A stretch of DNA of 64,000 nucleotides from an uncultured Lachnospiraceae bacterium (GCA_910587895.1 CAJUOE010000157.1:7585-71584), one strand, 5' to 3'; counted from the first letter of the stretch, positions 53,316 through 63,430 are shown. Translations and numbers: made by a program. Notes: a model not told the origin generated them from the sequence alone.

Positions 53316-55739
53316 TTATTTTCCCTTCTTAATCTTCATGGTCTTCTTGTATCCGGTACTGCTCTTCAGCAGTTTCTTGACTGCCTTATATCGCTCAGAC
53401 GATACCTTGATGGTCGCCTTCTTATGGATGCCCTTAATCGCATTCTTGCTGATAGAGGTTACATTGTTGCCCATCGTAATCGTTTTCAGTTTCTTCTTGT
53501 TAAAGAATGCTTTGCTTCCGATTTCATTGACCTTAAAATTGTAACCATCAATCGCTACCATATCCGGTATCTTCACAGCGGCCTTGTTGCCTTTCATTCC
53601 GGTCACCGTCACCGTACCATTCGTTCCATCCGTATTCTCCTCGTCCACCATCGTAACCTTATAGCTCAGATTGCCAATGGTGCGGCTTGTGTTCTTCGCC
53701 GGGAGCGGTTTTGCCGCATCCACGTCGCCTCTTGTAATAGGAGATGGATTTGCAAGAACCGTAATCGGAATCTCCTTCGTATAAGAATTTCCAAACTCAT
53801 TGTATGTAATCTTAAGTTTCTGCTCTCCTGACCTCGCCGTATCAATCTGGGTGGCATCCGTCTTAAATGCAAACTTATCTTTAATGATCCTTGTTGTACC
53901 GTTCTCGTATTTTACAACAAGGCGGATATCGTTCAGGCTAAACGGGGAACCCTGCCGGTAAGTCCGCGTCGTCTTCTGCGCTGCCACCGAAGTGATATCC
54001 GACATCTTCGGCTTTCCATTGGACACGTGAAACGTACATGACTCTGCGTCCGTGCCATCGCTCAATATCAACGCACCATCCTTGGATGTCAGGTAATATC
54101 CCGGATATTTCACGCTCTCAAAGGTAACGCCCTCTCCTGAAAATCCCTTCAGCGTGCGGTATGTCATGCTGTCAGACTCTGCCGTAATGCCCTTGCTGTC
54201 CGCCTTTGAGCTCGTACCATTGACTGTGTTGGCATCGTGTTCCAGCGTAACCTTATAGCTGTCCCCATCCTGCACTGCCCGCAGGTAGGTTCCCGGCTTG
54301 TTGTAAGACTCAATCGTCACATAGGCCTCATTCTCCTTATCCGACTTGCCAGGCTCAATCTCCCACATCCGGTCTGCTTTGGCTGCGTTTGCATCCATCA
54401 TCACTTTTTTGGGATTTAAGCCTTTCTTGCCTACCGAATACTCTGCATCATCCCGGCTGTTGTTAAATGCTTCATGGGCAATCGGCGTCCCTTCCGAATC
54501 CTCAATCCGACTTGCGATTCCGGTAAGCCCTGTGGATGTCTCCTGAATATACTGAATGGAGCCGTCCTCATGAAAGAACACCTCTTCCACGCAAGTCACA
54601 CGCCTCTGTCCGGTTCCTGCTGCAAGCGAACCGTTATGGTAAATAAAATAAGTATGTCCCTGGAAATTAAATATAGCCGGATGGTTGGTGTCCGAAGTCG
54701 CCGTCGGCTCCATAATCACGCCTCCATGCGTCCACTTGTTGCTGGTGATATCCGTAGATCTGGCGTATCCCATCTCCTCACGCCAGTGAGTCGCATAGAA
54801 CAGGTAATAATCTCCAAAATAATTACCGTCGGCGTCCTGTCTACGGTAAAGATACGGCGCCTCTGTAAAGGTAACCATGTCGCTCATATTCTTATCACAT
54901 GCCGCAATCTCCGGAATTCCGGAAATATCCTGATACCAGAGGTCATTGTCTATTCCCTGCGTTATCTTGCCATCGCCATCCTGGTCTTTGACACTGATAT
55001 CCTCACCATCAATCTCCAGCTCGCACATCCACGGATAGGTATTGCCCCAACCCATATAGACATGCTCCTTACCGTCTTTGCTGTACCTTGCTTCCTCAAT
55101 CCAGGCGGTAGGATCGATATCTTCCCATCCGAAAGAATCCGGATGAAGCTTATTGGCATTGTATTTCTCCTTGACCGTCTTGCCGTCTTCCAATACATAA
55201 TCCTGCACCCTCGTGTCATTGGGGCTGATTAAGATACCCCTGTCCACAAAAGGTCCCAGCGGCGATTCCGAGACTGCCGCTCCCACACATTTACCTGTTC
55301 CCGGTTTCTCCGCACAGTACAACAAATAATACATGTCATGATACTTGATGACCTGCGCAGCCCAAGCAGAGACATTATCCGCCCAGGAAACGTTCTTCAT
55401 GTTCATGATTTCGCCATGAAAATCCCACTTCTTCATGTCCTTCGTGGAATAACAGTAGTAGTTCGGCATGTTATAACTGCCGGCGCTTCCTTGGTCATCA
55501 TGGCCCACGTACAGGTAAACGGTATCCCCATCTACCAGAATTGACGGGTCTCCTGCATAGAGAAGGTCGCCATTCTCGTCAAATCCGGCGACCGGGTTCC
55601 CCTGCGTGCTCTTCTCAAGCACAATTTCCTCCGGTTCAGCCCGCCCTACGGGCGCAGCTTTGGCTGTCATTGGCATCGAAACGGCGGTTCCTAACAACAA
55701 AAAACCTGCCATAATGCCAGACAGAAATTTCTTTTTCAT
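53316..55739 (-). CDS. Secreted GH43 family glycosidase with C-terminal binding and BspA-like domains
   Basis: 807 residues. Signal peptide ending near TAKAA. GH43 catalytic propeller about 50-400: base Asp in GDPSILVDGDTVYLY, modulator Asp in WEDIDPTAWIEE, acid Glu in VTFTEAPYLYRR. An AbfB/beta-trefoil-like domain (YNKPGTYLRAVQDG..., YPGYYLTSKDG) follows at about 470-580, then an Ig-like domain (Big_3 type) and a C-terminal LRR_5/BspA-like part (IGSKAFFNKKKLKTITMGNNV). Likely alpha-L-arabinofuranosidase/xylosidase activity on plant polysaccharide. ATG 55739, AAAGGG upstream. First gene of the cluster. Confidence 0.88.
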   Translation of the reverse strand: MKKKFLSGIMAGFLLLGTAVSMPMTAKAAPVGRAEPEEIVLEKSTQGNPVAGFDENGDLLYAGDPSILVDGDTVYLYVGHDDQGSAGSYNMPNYYCYSTKDMKKWDFHGEIMNMKNVSWADNVSAWAAQVIKYHDMYYLLYCAEKPGTGKCVGAAVSESPLGPFVDRGILISPNDTRVQDYVLEDGKTVKEKYNANKLHPDSFGWEDIDPTAWIEEARYSKDGKEHVYMGWGNTYPWMCELEIDGEDISVKDQDGDGKITQGIDNDLWYQDISGIPEIAACDKNMSDMVTFTEAPYLYRRQDADGNYFGDYYLFYATHWREEMGYARSTDITSNKWTHGGVIMEPTATSDTNHPAIFNFQGHTYFIYHNGSLAAGTGQRRVTCVEEVFFHEDGSIQYIQETSTGLTGIASRIEDSEGTPIAHEAFNNSRDDAEYSVGKKGLNPKKVMMDANAAKADRMWEIEPGKSDKENEAYVTIESYNKPGTYLRAVQDGDSYKVTLEHDANTVNGTSSKADSKGITAESDSMTYRTLKGFSGEGVTFESVKYPGYYLTSKDGALILSDGTDAESCTFHVSNGKPKMSDITSVAAQKTTRTYRQGSPFSLNDIRLVVKYENGTTRIIKDKFAFKTDATQIDTARSGEQKLKITYNEFGNSYTKEIPITVLANPSPITRGDVDAAKPLPAKNTSRTIGNLSYKVTMVDEENTDGTNGTVTVTGMKGNKAAVKIPDMVAIDGYNFKVNEIGSKAFFNKKKLKTITMGNNVTSISKNAIKGIHKKATIKVSSERYKAVKKLLKSSTGYKKTMKIKKGK

Positions 55740-55788
55740 ATGATGCATCCCTTTCCTTGGCGCCGCAGCGCCTTATTTTTGTATTGCT

Positions 55789-55817
55789 ATTATCTCATTT
55801 TTACCATAAAAAATCAA
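55789..55817 (-). promoter_or_regulatory. Promoter of the secreted glycosidase cluster
   Basis: Minus strand TTGATT (55817-55812), 17-base spacer, GATAAT (55794-55789). A GC-rich dyad GGCGCTGCGGCGCC (55774-55761 on the minus strand) lies in the leader just before the ribosome site. The 306-base gap 55740-56045 otherwise holds only A/T-rich sequence and the potA promoter. Confidence 0.75.
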
Positions 55818-55969
55818 TATAATATCTTCTCCTATTGGTTAGTTTTTTTTAGATTAATGGTTTTTATTTTACTGTCTTTGTGCATTTTTCACGGATTTAC
55901 GGTATGATTTCTATTATTTTTATTAATATCCAGAATATTTTATTTTTTCTTATCATTTCATATTTTCTA

Positions 55970-56000
55970 TTGACTTTTCCTCTTTTCCCCTTAATAATAT
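55970..56000 (+). promoter_or_regulatory. Promoter of potABCD
   Basis: TTGACT (55970-55975) followed after 16-19 bases by overlapping -10 candidates TAATAA/TAATAT (55992-56000). It is 46 bases before the potA ATG. Confidence 0.6.
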
Positions 56001-56045
56001 ATCTTGTTTATTAACTATAAGAAATCTTAATAAGAGGATACTGCC

Positions 56046-57119
56046 ATGAGTAAACGATTGATTGATTTGCAGCACATTACAAAATCCTTTGACGGACAGA
56101 TGGTGCTGGACGATTTAAATTTATATATCAGGGAAAATGAATTTCTCACACTGCTTGGTCCTTCCGGCTGCGGCAAGACGACTACGCTGCGGATTATCGG
56201 CGGTTTTGAGACGCCCGATGCAGGAAACGTTATCTTCGACGGCAAGGATATTACAAACCTTGCGCCCAATGAAAGGCAGCTCAATACGGTATTTCAGAAA
56301 TATGCATTGTTTCCCCATATGTCCATCGCGGAAAACATTGCATTTGGCCTGAAAATCCGCAAAAAAAGCAAAGCATATATTGAAGACAAGATTCGCTATG
56401 CACTGAAACTGGTCAATCTGGACGGATTTGAAAACCGCACGGTGGATTCTCTGAGTGGCGGACAGCAGCAGCGGATTGCCATTGCCCGCGCCATCGTCAA
56501 TGAGCCAAAAGTGCTCCTTCTAGATGAGCCTCTGGGCGCGTTGGACTTAAAACTGCGCCAGGATATGCAGTACGAGCTGATCCGGCTGAAAAATGAACTT
56601 GGCATCACCTTTGTCTATGTGACGCACGACCAGGAAGAGGCGCTGACGATGTCCGACACGGTCGTCGTCATGAACCAGGGCTATATCCAGCAGATTGGCA
56701 CGCCCGAGGATATTTACAATGAGCCCATCAACGCTTTTGTGGCTGATTTTATCGGGGAAAGCAATATCATAGACGGCATCATGCTTGAGGACCGCCTGGT
56801 GCGGATACTCGACGTGAACTTCCCCTGCGTAGACGAAGGGTTTGGAAACCATACCCCTGTGGACGTGGTTATACGTCCGGAGGATGTAGAGCTTGTGGAG
56901 CCTGAAGACGGCATGATACAGGGAGACGTCACATCCCTGATCTTTAAAGGCGTACACTGGGAGACAGAGGTGCTTGCAAACGGCTACGAATGGCTGGTAC
57001 ACACGACGCAGATGCACCCGGTAGGCTCTCATGTCGGAATCCGGGTCGTTCCCTTCAATATCCAGATCATGAACAAACCGGAATCAAACGATGAAAAGGC
57101 GGTGGACATAGATGCGTAA
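56046..57119 (+). CDS. potA: Spermidine/putrescine ABC transporter ATP-binding protein
   Basis: 357 residues. Walker [11 protein letters not shown]-loop [20 protein letters not shown], signature [15 protein letters not shown], Walker [31 protein letters not shown], and a TOBE domain ([15 protein letters not shown]) are present. Cytosolic ATPase of the polyamine importer. Start ATG 56046 with AGAGGA upstream; it overlaps potB by 8 bases. Confidence 0.95.
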   Translation: MSKRLIDLQHITKSFDGQMVLDDLNLYIRENEFLTLLGPSGCGKTTTLRIIGGFETPDAGNVIFDGKDITNLAPNERQLNTVFQKYALFPHMSIAENIAFGLKIRKKSKAYIEDKIRYALKLVNLDGFENRTVDSLSGGQQQRIAIARAIVNEPKVLLLDEPLGALDLKLRQDMQYELIRLKNELGITFVYVTHDQEEALTMSDTVVVMNQGYIQQIGTPEDIYNEPINAFVADFIGESNIIDGIMLEDRLVRILDVNFPCVDEGFGNHTPVDVVIRPEDVELVEPEDGMIQGDVTSLIFKGVHWETEVLANGYEWLVHTTQMHPVGSHVGIRVVPFNIQIMNKPESNDEKAVDIDA

Positions 57120-57933
57120 TTTAAAACGCCAGTTTCTGGCAGGTCCTTATATTTTATGGATGGCAGGTTTCATTCTGCTGCCGACATTGATGATACTGTA
57201 CTATGCGTTTACCACCACCAGCGGTGATTTTTCGCTTTTGAACGTCTCATCCATTACTTTTTCCGTGCATTTTAAATCTCTCATGCTCTCGCTGAAACTT
57301 GCCTTAACCTGCACGGTGTTCTGCCTGATTTTATCCTATCCTCTGGCAATGATTTTGAACAATCTCAAAACCAAAAGCCAGGGGTTGATTGTATTTATTT
57401 TTATTCTGCCTATGTGGATGAATTTCATGCTCCGCATCCTCGCATGGCGGATGCTTTTATCCAACAACGGCGTCATCAACTCCGTGCTTGACTTTATCGG
57501 ACTGCCGGGACTTGATATCTTAAACACTCCCACAGCCGTCGTCTTTTGCATGGTGTATGACTTCCTTCCCTTCATGGTTCTGCCAGTTTATAATGCCATG
57601 GCGCGTATTCAGCCGGATATCATCGAGGCTGCAAAGGATCTGGGTGCGGGAAATCTCACGATTTTCTTTCGCATCATCCTTCCCCTGACCATGTCGGGCG
57701 TCATCAGCGGCATCATCATGGTATTTGTCCCTGCGCTTACCTCTTTCGCCATCTCAGACCTTCTGGGGGGCGGCAAGGTGCTTTTGATTGGAAATGTGAT
57801 TGAGCAGGCATTCATGCAGGAATATAACTGGAACCTGGGCTCCGGCCTGTCCGTCGTGCTGATGGTTTTCGTCATCGCCAGCATGGCGCTGATGAATTCA
57901 CATGGTGATGAGGGAGGAGGTACTTTCGCATGA
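57112..57933 (+). CDS. potB: Spermidine/putrescine ABC transporter permease
   Basis: 273 residues, six membrane helices. The cytoplasmic coupling motif [30 protein letters not shown] (EAA loop) lies at about 178-207. Starts inside the potA end (overlap 8 bases) and overlaps potC by ATGA. Length and topology match PotB. Confidence 0.94.
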   Translation: MRNLKRQFLAGPYILWMAGFILLPTLMILYYAFTTTSGDFSLLNVSSITFSVHFKSLMLSLKLALTCTVFCLILSYPLAMILNNLKTKSQGLIVFIFILPMWMNFMLRILAWRMLLSNNGVINSVLDFIGLPGLDILNTPTAVVFCMVYDFLPFMVLPVYNAMARIQPDIIEAAKDLGAGNLTIFFRIILPLTMSGVISGIIMVFVPALTSFAISDLLGGGKVLLIGNVIEQAFMQEYNWNLGSGLSVVLMVFVIASMALMNSHGDEGGGTFA

Positions 57934-58709
57934 TAAAAAAATCCGCGGAACGAATCTACCTGTTTTTGATTTTTTTGTTTTTATATCTTCCCATTGTTGT
58001 ATTGATTGTGCTGTCTTTCAACGACTCCAAAGCAAAGGTAGTCTGGGGCGGCTTTACGGTTCGCTGGTACAAAGAACTGTTTTCCAACACTGCCATCATG
58101 GAGGCATTTTCCACGACAATTTTTGTCTCGCTGGCCTCTGCGCTGCTTGCCACGATACTTGGGACGCTTGCAGCGCTCGGCATCGACGCCATGAAAAAAC
58201 GCGGCAAGACCATCATGCTCGGCGCGACAAATATCCCATTGCTGAATGCGGACATCGTTACCGGAATCTCCATGATGCTGTTATTTGTGCGCTTTACCAG
58301 GCTCGGGCTTGGTACTGTGTTAATCGCGCACATTACCTTCAACATCCCCTATGTGATTTTAAATGTCCTTCCCAAATTAAAACAGAGCAGCCGCACGACC
58401 TACGAGGCGGCATTGGATTTGGGCGCAACGCCTTTGTATGCGTTTTACAAAATAACCTGGCCGCAGATACTGCCCGGCGTGCTCTCCGGTTTTCTGATGG
58501 CAATGACGATGTCGCTGGACGACTTTTCCGTCACCTATTTTACCAAGGGCGCAGGCATCAACACGCTTTCCACCATGATTTATACGGAAATGCGCAAGGG
58601 CATCCGTCCGGAAATGTATGCCCTGTCAACGATTCTTTTTTTAATCGCGCTGATCCTTTTGCTTTTTATCAACTTCCGCCCCGACGTGCGCAGGGAACGT
58701 CAGGATTAA
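57930..58709 (+). CDS. potC: Spermidine/putrescine ABC transporter permease
   Basis: 259 residues, six membrane helices. EAA loop YEAALDLGATPLYAFYKITWPQILPGVLSG at about 155-185. Start ATG 57930 with GGAGG 10 bases upstream, overlapping the potB stop. Second membrane subunit of the polyamine importer. Confidence 0.95.
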   Translation: MIKKSAERIYLFLIFLFLYLPIVVLIVLSFNDSKAKVVWGGFTVRWYKELFSNTAIMEAFSTTIFVSLASALLATILGTLAALGIDAMKKRGKTIMLGATNIPLLNADIVTGISMMLLFVRFTRLGLGTVLIAHITFNIPYVILNVLPKLKQSSRTTYEAALDLGATPLYAFYKITWPQILPGVLSGFLMAMTMSLDDFSVTYFTKGAGINTLSTMIYTEMRKGIRPEMYALSTILFLIALILLLFINFRPDVRRERQD

Positions 58710-58730
58710 GACGCCCGAAAGGAGGCTCCA

Positions 58731-59783
58731 ATGAAAAAAACATTACTGCTTTGTTTCATGATACTGGCTGTTTTCAGCCTCTTCCACGGATGCGGGAAAG
58801 ACGATCCCAATACGCTCACCATCCTGAACTATGGAAAATACATCGAGCCGAAGGTCTTGGATATGTTTGAGGCAGAGACAGGCATTAAAGTAGAATATGA
58901 AGAATACATTACCCCGGAAAATATGTACACGAAGTACAAAGCAGGCGCAATAGACTACGACCTGATCTGTACCTCAGATTATATGATAGAAAAACTGATC
59001 GGCGAAAATGAGGTTCTGGAATTGCATTACAGCCGGATTCCCCTTGTGAAGAATTTAGACCCTTCCTATTTCGACTTTTCGAAATCCTTCGATCCGCAAA
59101 ACAAATACACGCTTCCTTATTTTTTTGGAACTGTGGGGATCCTCTACAACCGGGAAATGGTGGATGAGTCAAAGGTAAGCTCCTGGCAGGTTCTGTGGGA
59201 CGAATCATACTCCGGTAAAATTATCATGGCAGATTCTGTCCGTGATTCCTTTATGGTTGCCGAAAAAATCCTTGGCTATTCCCTGAACACCACAGACGAT
59301 GACAGGCTGCGTGAGGCACAAAAGCTTCTCATTGAGCAGAAACCACTCGTCTACTCCTATCTTGTGGACGAGGCGCAGGACGAGATGATTGCGGAAAATG
59401 CCGCTATGGCTGTCGTATACTCCGGAGAGGCCGGGCTGGCGCTGGAATACAATGACAACCTCGCTTTCTCCGTGCCGGAAGAAGGATCCAATATGTGGAT
59501 TGACTCGTGGTTTATGCCTAAGAGCGCAAGACACACGGAAAATGCAGAAAAATTCCTCAATTTTCTCTGCCGGGAAGATATTGCCGCCCTGAATTTTGAC
59601 TACGTGTATTATGCAACGCCCAACACGAAAGTAAAAGAATCCCTGGACGAGGAACTTCAGGAAAATTCCACTATTTTTCCACCGCAGGAAATCCTTAACA
59701 ACTGCGAAGTTTTAAAATCTCTGGACGATGAGGCGGCAATGCGCTACAACCTGTACTGGAAAGAAATTAAATCTGCCGGTTAA
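58731..59783 (+). CDS. potD: Spermidine/putrescine-binding lipoprotein
   Basis: 350 residues. Lipoprotein signal with lipobox FHGC (Cys about 21). The periplasmic-binding domain has PotD features: TILNYGKYIEPKVLDMFEAETGI, YDLICTSDYMIEKL, LPYFFGTVGILYN, WQVLWDESYSGKI and the C-terminal WIDSWFMPKSA. Captures polyamine outside the membrane for PotBC. ATG 58731 after AAAGGAGG. Last gene of the operon; a terminator follows. Confidence 0.95.
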   Translation: MKKTLLLCFMILAVFSLFHGCGKDDPNTLTILNYGKYIEPKVLDMFEAETGIKVEYEEYITPENMYTKYKAGAIDYDLICTSDYMIEKLIGENEVLELHYSRIPLVKNLDPSYFDFSKSFDPQNKYTLPYFFGTVGILYNREMVDESKVSSWQVLWDESYSGKIIMADSVRDSFMVAEKILGYSLNTTDDDRLREAQKLLIEQKPLVYSYLVDEAQDEMIAENAAMAVVYSGEAGLALEYNDNLAFSVPEEGSNMWIDSWFMPKSARHTENAEKFLNFLCREDIAALNFDYVYYATPNTKVKESLDEELQENSTIFPPQEILNNCEVLKSLDDEAAMRYNLYWKEIKSAG

Positions 59784-59819
59784 ATTTTGCTTGCCATCCC
59801 CTGCAAAACGTGCTACACT

Positions 59820-59849
59820 AAAGTCCACACATTTTCGTGTGGACTTTTC
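59820..59849 (+). terminator. Terminator of potABCD
   Basis: Perfect 11-base stem AAAGTCCACAC/GTGTGGACTTT (59820-59830 with 59837-59847), 6-base loop, ending in a T-run. It lies 37 bases after the potD stop. Confidence 0.85.
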
Positions 59850-59881
59850 CTGCTACTGCCAGCACAGCGCAGGAGGTATCT

Positions 59882-60838
59882 ATGAATCATCATTCATCAA
59901 AACAACCCGTAGCCGACAACCTGTCCTACGAGACATTCAAGCAGCAATTACTTGCTGATCTTCACGCGTCCTTTCCAGAGAATACCCGGATTTCGATTGA
60001 TTCCTTTTCCCACAACAACCGGTTCTCTGTAGATGGACTGACAATTTTGGAATCCGGAAATAATATTTCCCCTACCATTTACCTGGAGCCCTATTTTAAG
60101 CGGTATGAACAGGGGACGTCCTATCCGGAGATCACACGTCAAATCTGCGAATATTACAACGAGCACCGTTTCACCCACAGCGTTGACACGTCCTTTTTTA
60201 CGTGCCTGGAACATGTGCGTCCACAGATTGTATACAAGCTGGTAAACTACGACAAAAACAGGGAACTTCTCGAAGAAATTCCCCATTTTACCTATCTTGA
60301 CCTTGCAATTGTATTCTATTATCTGGTACCGGACAACACGAAAGGCAATGCGAGCATTCTCATCTACAACAGCCACCTCGCTTACTGGAACATCTCGAAA
60401 GACATGCTTCTGCTCCTTGCCGGACAGAATACGCCACAGCTTCTTCCCTGGCGTTACGATTCCATGATGTCGCTGTTATTCCCCTCGCAAAATGAGCTCC
60501 TGGGAGAAAATCACCAGGAAACACCGGACATACCGGGCAGTGAGACGCTTCCCATGCATATCCTTACAAACAACCGGCGTTTTCTGGGCGCCTGCTGCAT
60601 CCTCTATCCCAACGCATTAAAAGAGATCTCTGAGGATTTGAAGGATAACCTGATCCTTCTGCCCAGCAGCATCCATGAATTCATCGTGGTTCCGGCATCA
60701 TTTACCGACAACGCACAGTTTCTTCGTGATATCGTCTGTGAAGTGAACCTTACCGGAGTCTTGCCAGAGGAAGTGCTCTCCGATTCCATTTATTATTATG
60801 AGCGCGAAACAGACAACGTATCGCTGCTGCTACCCTAA
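59882..60838 (+). CDS. DUF5688 family protein
   Basis: 318 residues, cytosolic, no membrane segment. Features match DUF5688 (clostridial, function unknown): YETFKQQLLADLHASFP at the N-terminus, NNRFSVDGLTILESGNNISPTIYLEPYFKRYEQG, RPQIVYKLVNYDKNRELLEEIPH and the C-terminal EFIVVPAS. Start ATG 59882 with AGGAGG 5-6 bases upstream. Its 3' end overlaps the convergent glgA gene by 9 bases, so no terminator fits between them. Confidence 0.85.
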   Translation: MNHHSSKQPVADNLSYETFKQQLLADLHASFPENTRISIDSFSHNNRFSVDGLTILESGNNISPTIYLEPYFKRYEQGTSYPEITRQICEYYNEHRFTHSVDTSFFTCLEHVRPQIVYKLVNYDKNRELLEEIPHFTYLDLAIVFYYLVPDNTKGNASILIYNSHLAYWNISKDMLLLLAGQNTPQLLPWRYDSMMSLLFPSQNELLGENHQETPDIPGSETLPMHILTNNRRFLGACCILYPNALKEISEDLKDNLILLPSSIHEFIVVPASFTDNAQFLRDIVCEVNLTGVLPEEVLSDSIYYYERETDNVSLLLP

Positions 60839-62269
60839 CAGCTCCCGGTATAATTCTTCGTATTTGCCTGCAGAACATTGCCAGGAATGATCCGCCTTCA
60901 TGCAGCGTTTCATCATCATGCGCCACTCTTTGGGATGGCTGGTAAACACCTCATAGGCATAGCGGATAATCATCAACATCTCACTGGCGTCATAGTTGGC
61001 AAAGCTGAATCCTGTTCCGGTCTGCCAGATCTCATTGTACGCCTCCACGGTATCCTTAAGCCCGCCCGTCTCCCGGACAATGGGAACCGTGCCATAGCGC
61101 ATACTGATTAACTGGCTCAGGCCGCAGGGTTCAAACTGCGACGGCATCAAAAACGCATCTGCCCCGCCATAAATCTTATGCGCAAGCTCCTCACGGTAGC
61201 CAATGGTAGCAGAAACGCGCCCTGCGTATTTCCAGCCAAAGTAACGAAATGAATCCTGAAAACGGTCTTCTCCCGTCCCCAGAATCGCCACCTGGACATT
61301 CATGGTATTTAACATTTCTTCCATGATCTCATTTACCAGGGCAAACCCCTTCTGCTCTGTCAGGCGTGAAACAACACCGATCAACATCGCAGAACCATCC
61401 TGCTTAAGCCCCAGCTCACGCTGCAATGATTTCTTGTTCTTCTTTTTACCGGCAATGCTTTTTATCCCAAATGGCGCTGAAAGCATCTCATCTGTCATGG
61501 GGTCGTAATCCTCATTGTCAATCCCATTGACGATTCCCGACAGTTTCCCGGATGCCTGCCGCATCACACCATCCAGTCCCTCTCCGCCTGCCAGGGACTG
61601 GATTTCCTGCGCATACGTCTCACTGACGGTCGTGACACGATCTGCATATAAAATTCCCGCCTTGAGAAAATTAGTCTCATGATAGGCCTCCATCGCCTTA
61701 TAACGGCAATCTGCAGGAAGGTCCCGGCAATTCTCAATATCATCAATCCGCCATCTGCCCTGGAATTTCTGATTATGAATCGTCAGGATCGTCTTTATCT
61801 TCCTGTAATAATTGTCATTTCCATAAAATTCCTTCAGGAATACTGGAACCAGCGCCGCCTGCCAGTCATGGCAGTGAATAATGTCCGGACAAAACTTTAT
61901 CCTGGGCAGACATGCCAGAACTGCCCTGGAAAAGAATGCAAATTTATTTACATCCTGAAAAATCTGGTTGTAAGGACTGTCCCCTGCAAAATAATGTTCA
62001 TTGTCAAGGAAATAGTAAGTTATTCCATCGACCTTTACTTTGTCAATCCCTATGTACTCTTTCCCTCTCGGCATATCCGCGTAAAATTCTGTCACATGCG
62101 ACAGTTTCTGTGTCTCCTGCCAGGAAATACACATATATTTCGGCAAAATAATTCTCACATCAAATTTTCTGCTATCCAGGTATTTTGGCAGGGCGCCCAC
62201 CACATCGGCAAGGCCGCCTGTCTTGATAAAAGGATTTCCCTCGGAAGCTGCAAAGAGTATTTTTTTCAT
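60830..62269 (-). CDS. glgA: Glycogen (ADP-glucose starch) synthase
   Basis: 479 residues, normal GlgA length. The KTGGLADVVGALPKYL loop binds ADP-glucose at the N-terminus. The GT5 C-terminal domain contains GVVSRLTEQKGF and the catalytic motif ADAFLMPSQFEPCGLSQLISMRYGTVPIVRETGGL. It elongates glycogen. Start ATG 62269 with GGAGG 7 bases upstream, 40 bases after the spo0A stop, so readthrough from spo0A is possible. Other glg genes are not in the window. Confidence 0.95.
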   Translation of the reverse strand: MKKILFAASEGNPFIKTGGLADVVGALPKYLDSRKFDVRIILPKYMCISWQETQKLSHVTEFYADMPRGKEYIGIDKVKVDGITYYFLDNEHYFAGDSPYNQIFQDVNKFAFFSRAVLACLPRIKFCPDIIHCHDWQAALVPVFLKEFYGNDNYYRKIKTILTIHNQKFQGRWRIDDIENCRDLPADCRYKAMEAYHETNFLKAGILYADRVTTVSETYAQEIQSLAGGEGLDGVMRQASGKLSGIVNGIDNEDYDPMTDEMLSAPFGIKSIAGKKKNKKSLQRELGLKQDGSAMLIGVVSRLTEQKGFALVNEIMEEMLNTMNVQVAILGTGEDRFQDSFRYFGWKYAGRVSATIGYREELAHKIYGGADAFLMPSQFEPCGLSQLISMRYGTVPIVRETGGLKDTVEAYNEIWQTGTGFSFANYDASEMLMIIRYAYEVFTSHPKEWRMMMKRCMKADHSWQCSAGKYEELYRELLG

Positions 62270-62289
62270 ATGTAAACCTCCAAACTTAT

Positions 62290-62305
62290 CCCGCATTCCT
62301 GCGGG
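62290..62305 (-). other. Small GNRA-type hairpin between spo0A and glgA
   Basis: Minus-strand CCCGCA-GGAA-TGCGGG, a perfect 6-base stem with a GGAA tetraloop, directly after the spo0A stop. There is no T-run, so it is a poor terminator; it may stabilise the mRNA end or attenuate readthrough into glgA. Confidence 0.45.
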
Positions 62306-62309
62306 TATT

Positions 62310-63110
62310 TTACTCTCTCAACTTATATTCTAACCGAATTTTGTCTGCAATTAAAGCTATAAATTCAGAATTTGTCGGTTTTCCTTTTCCATTGTGGATC
62401 GTATATCCAAACAGCTCGTCAATCGTATCCATTTTCCCACGGCTCCAGGCTACTTCTATTGCATGGCGAATTGCCCGTTCTACACGGCTTGGCGTAGTCT
62501 GGTACTTCTTTGCGATTCCCGGATAGAGGATTTTTGTAATCGAATTGAGCATTTCCATATCGGTAACCGACATGATAATTGCCTCCCTCAGATATTGGTA
62601 ACCCTTAATATGTGCCGGAACGCCAATCTCATGAATAATATTGGTTACGTCGCTCTCAAGATTCCTGCCCTCCAACTCCTGATTCTTCTCATAGGCGTTG
62701 ACCTTACGCACCTCATTTATCCTCCGTTTCTCCAAATTTCGCACGTGTTTGATTCGCCGGAGCACCACATCATTGTCAAACGGTTTCATAATATAGTAGT
62801 CTGCACCCAGTGAAAACGCGTCTTCTGTAACTTTTTCCTGTCCAATTGCAGTAATCATGATAAATGCCGGGTGTTTTTTCATATTCTTGTCATTTCGAAT
62901 CTTGTCCATCACCGTCAATCCGTCTAATTTCGGCATAACAATGTCTAAAAGAACTACATCCGGCTCCTTATTGCGAATCAGTTCATATGCCTCTTCTCCA
63001 TCTTTAGCCGTACCTACCACCTGAAGCTCCTCATCGCTTCTAACGATTTCTCCCAGTGCCTGCAACATGCTCTCGTTATCGTCTGCAATCGCTACATTTA
63101 ATTTTTCCAC
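62310..63110 (-). CDS. spo0A: Sporulation master response regulator Spo0A
   Basis: 266 residues. Receiver domain 1-125 with acidic pocket (IADDNE), phospho-Asp in [13 protein letters not shown], Thr/Ala in ITAIGQEK and Lys in YIMKPFD. C-terminal Spo0A DNA-binding domain (about 150-266): [37 protein letters not shown] and [18 protein letters not shown]. It controls entry into sporulation. Start GTG 63110 with AGGAGG 7 bases upstream. 0A boxes lie in its promoter region. Confidence 0.98.
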   Translation of the reverse strand: MEKLNVAIADDNESMLQALGEIVRSDEELQVVGTAKDGEEAYELIRNKEPDVVLLDIVMPKLDGLTVMDKIRNDKNMKKHPAFIMITAIGQEKVTEDAFSLGADYYIMKPFDNDVVLRRIKHVRNLEKRRINEVRKVNAYEKNQELEGRNLESDVTNIIHEIGVPAHIKGYQYLREAIIMSVTDMEMLNSITKILYPGIAKKYQTTPSRVERAIRHAIEVAWSRGKMDTIDELFGYTIHNGKGKPTNSEFIALIADKIRLEYKLRE

Positions 63111-63240
63111 GTTATATCCTCCTAATAATTTACTTTTTCCCTCAAAAATTTCTTCGATAAGATTACATCATAAAACAGCATTTTATGATTCTCATTCGCT
63201 GCTCGTCAAATATGTATGCATATTTTTCTCGCTAATGCTC

Positions 63241-63294
63241 ATTATATCATATCTCAAACTTCCTTCAAGGAGAAGATTTCTCTAGATTTCGACA
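63241..63294 (-). promoter_or_regulatory. spo0A promoter with upstream 0A box
   Basis: Minus strand TTGAAG (63268-63263), 16-base spacer, TATAAT (63246-63241), about 130 bases before the GTG. TGTCGAA, the Spo0A box, sits at 63294-63288, about 20 bases upstream of the -35 on the same strand. Part of the 395-base gap 63111-63505, which otherwise holds a second 0A-box cluster and a terminator. Confidence 0.7.
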
Positions 63295-63391
63295 TGAATC
63301 AATCGCTGCCCCCTTTTCAGCGCGAAAATTGTCACGTTTGAAACCATTTTCCATCTCAACCCCATTATAATAATAGTATAATTGTATTTTA

Positions 63392-63408
63392 TGTCGAAAT
63401 GTGTCGAT
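63392..63408 (+). promoter_or_regulatory. Tandem 0A boxes upstream of spo0A
   Basis: TGTCGAA (63392-63398) and TGTCGAT (63402-63408), 10 bases apart in direct repeat, match the Spo0A consensus TGNCGAA. About 100 bases further upstream than the box at 63288. Compatible with Spo0A autoregulation. Confidence 0.6.
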
Positions 63409-63430
63409 TTAAATGCGAAAAAAATGAAAC

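Noticed and set aside
57902..58870. Long plus-strand frame of 322 codons overlapping potC and potD
   Set aside because: It lies across potC in another frame, has no family features and its composition follows from the real genes; potC and potD have conserved motifs and proper ribosome sites.
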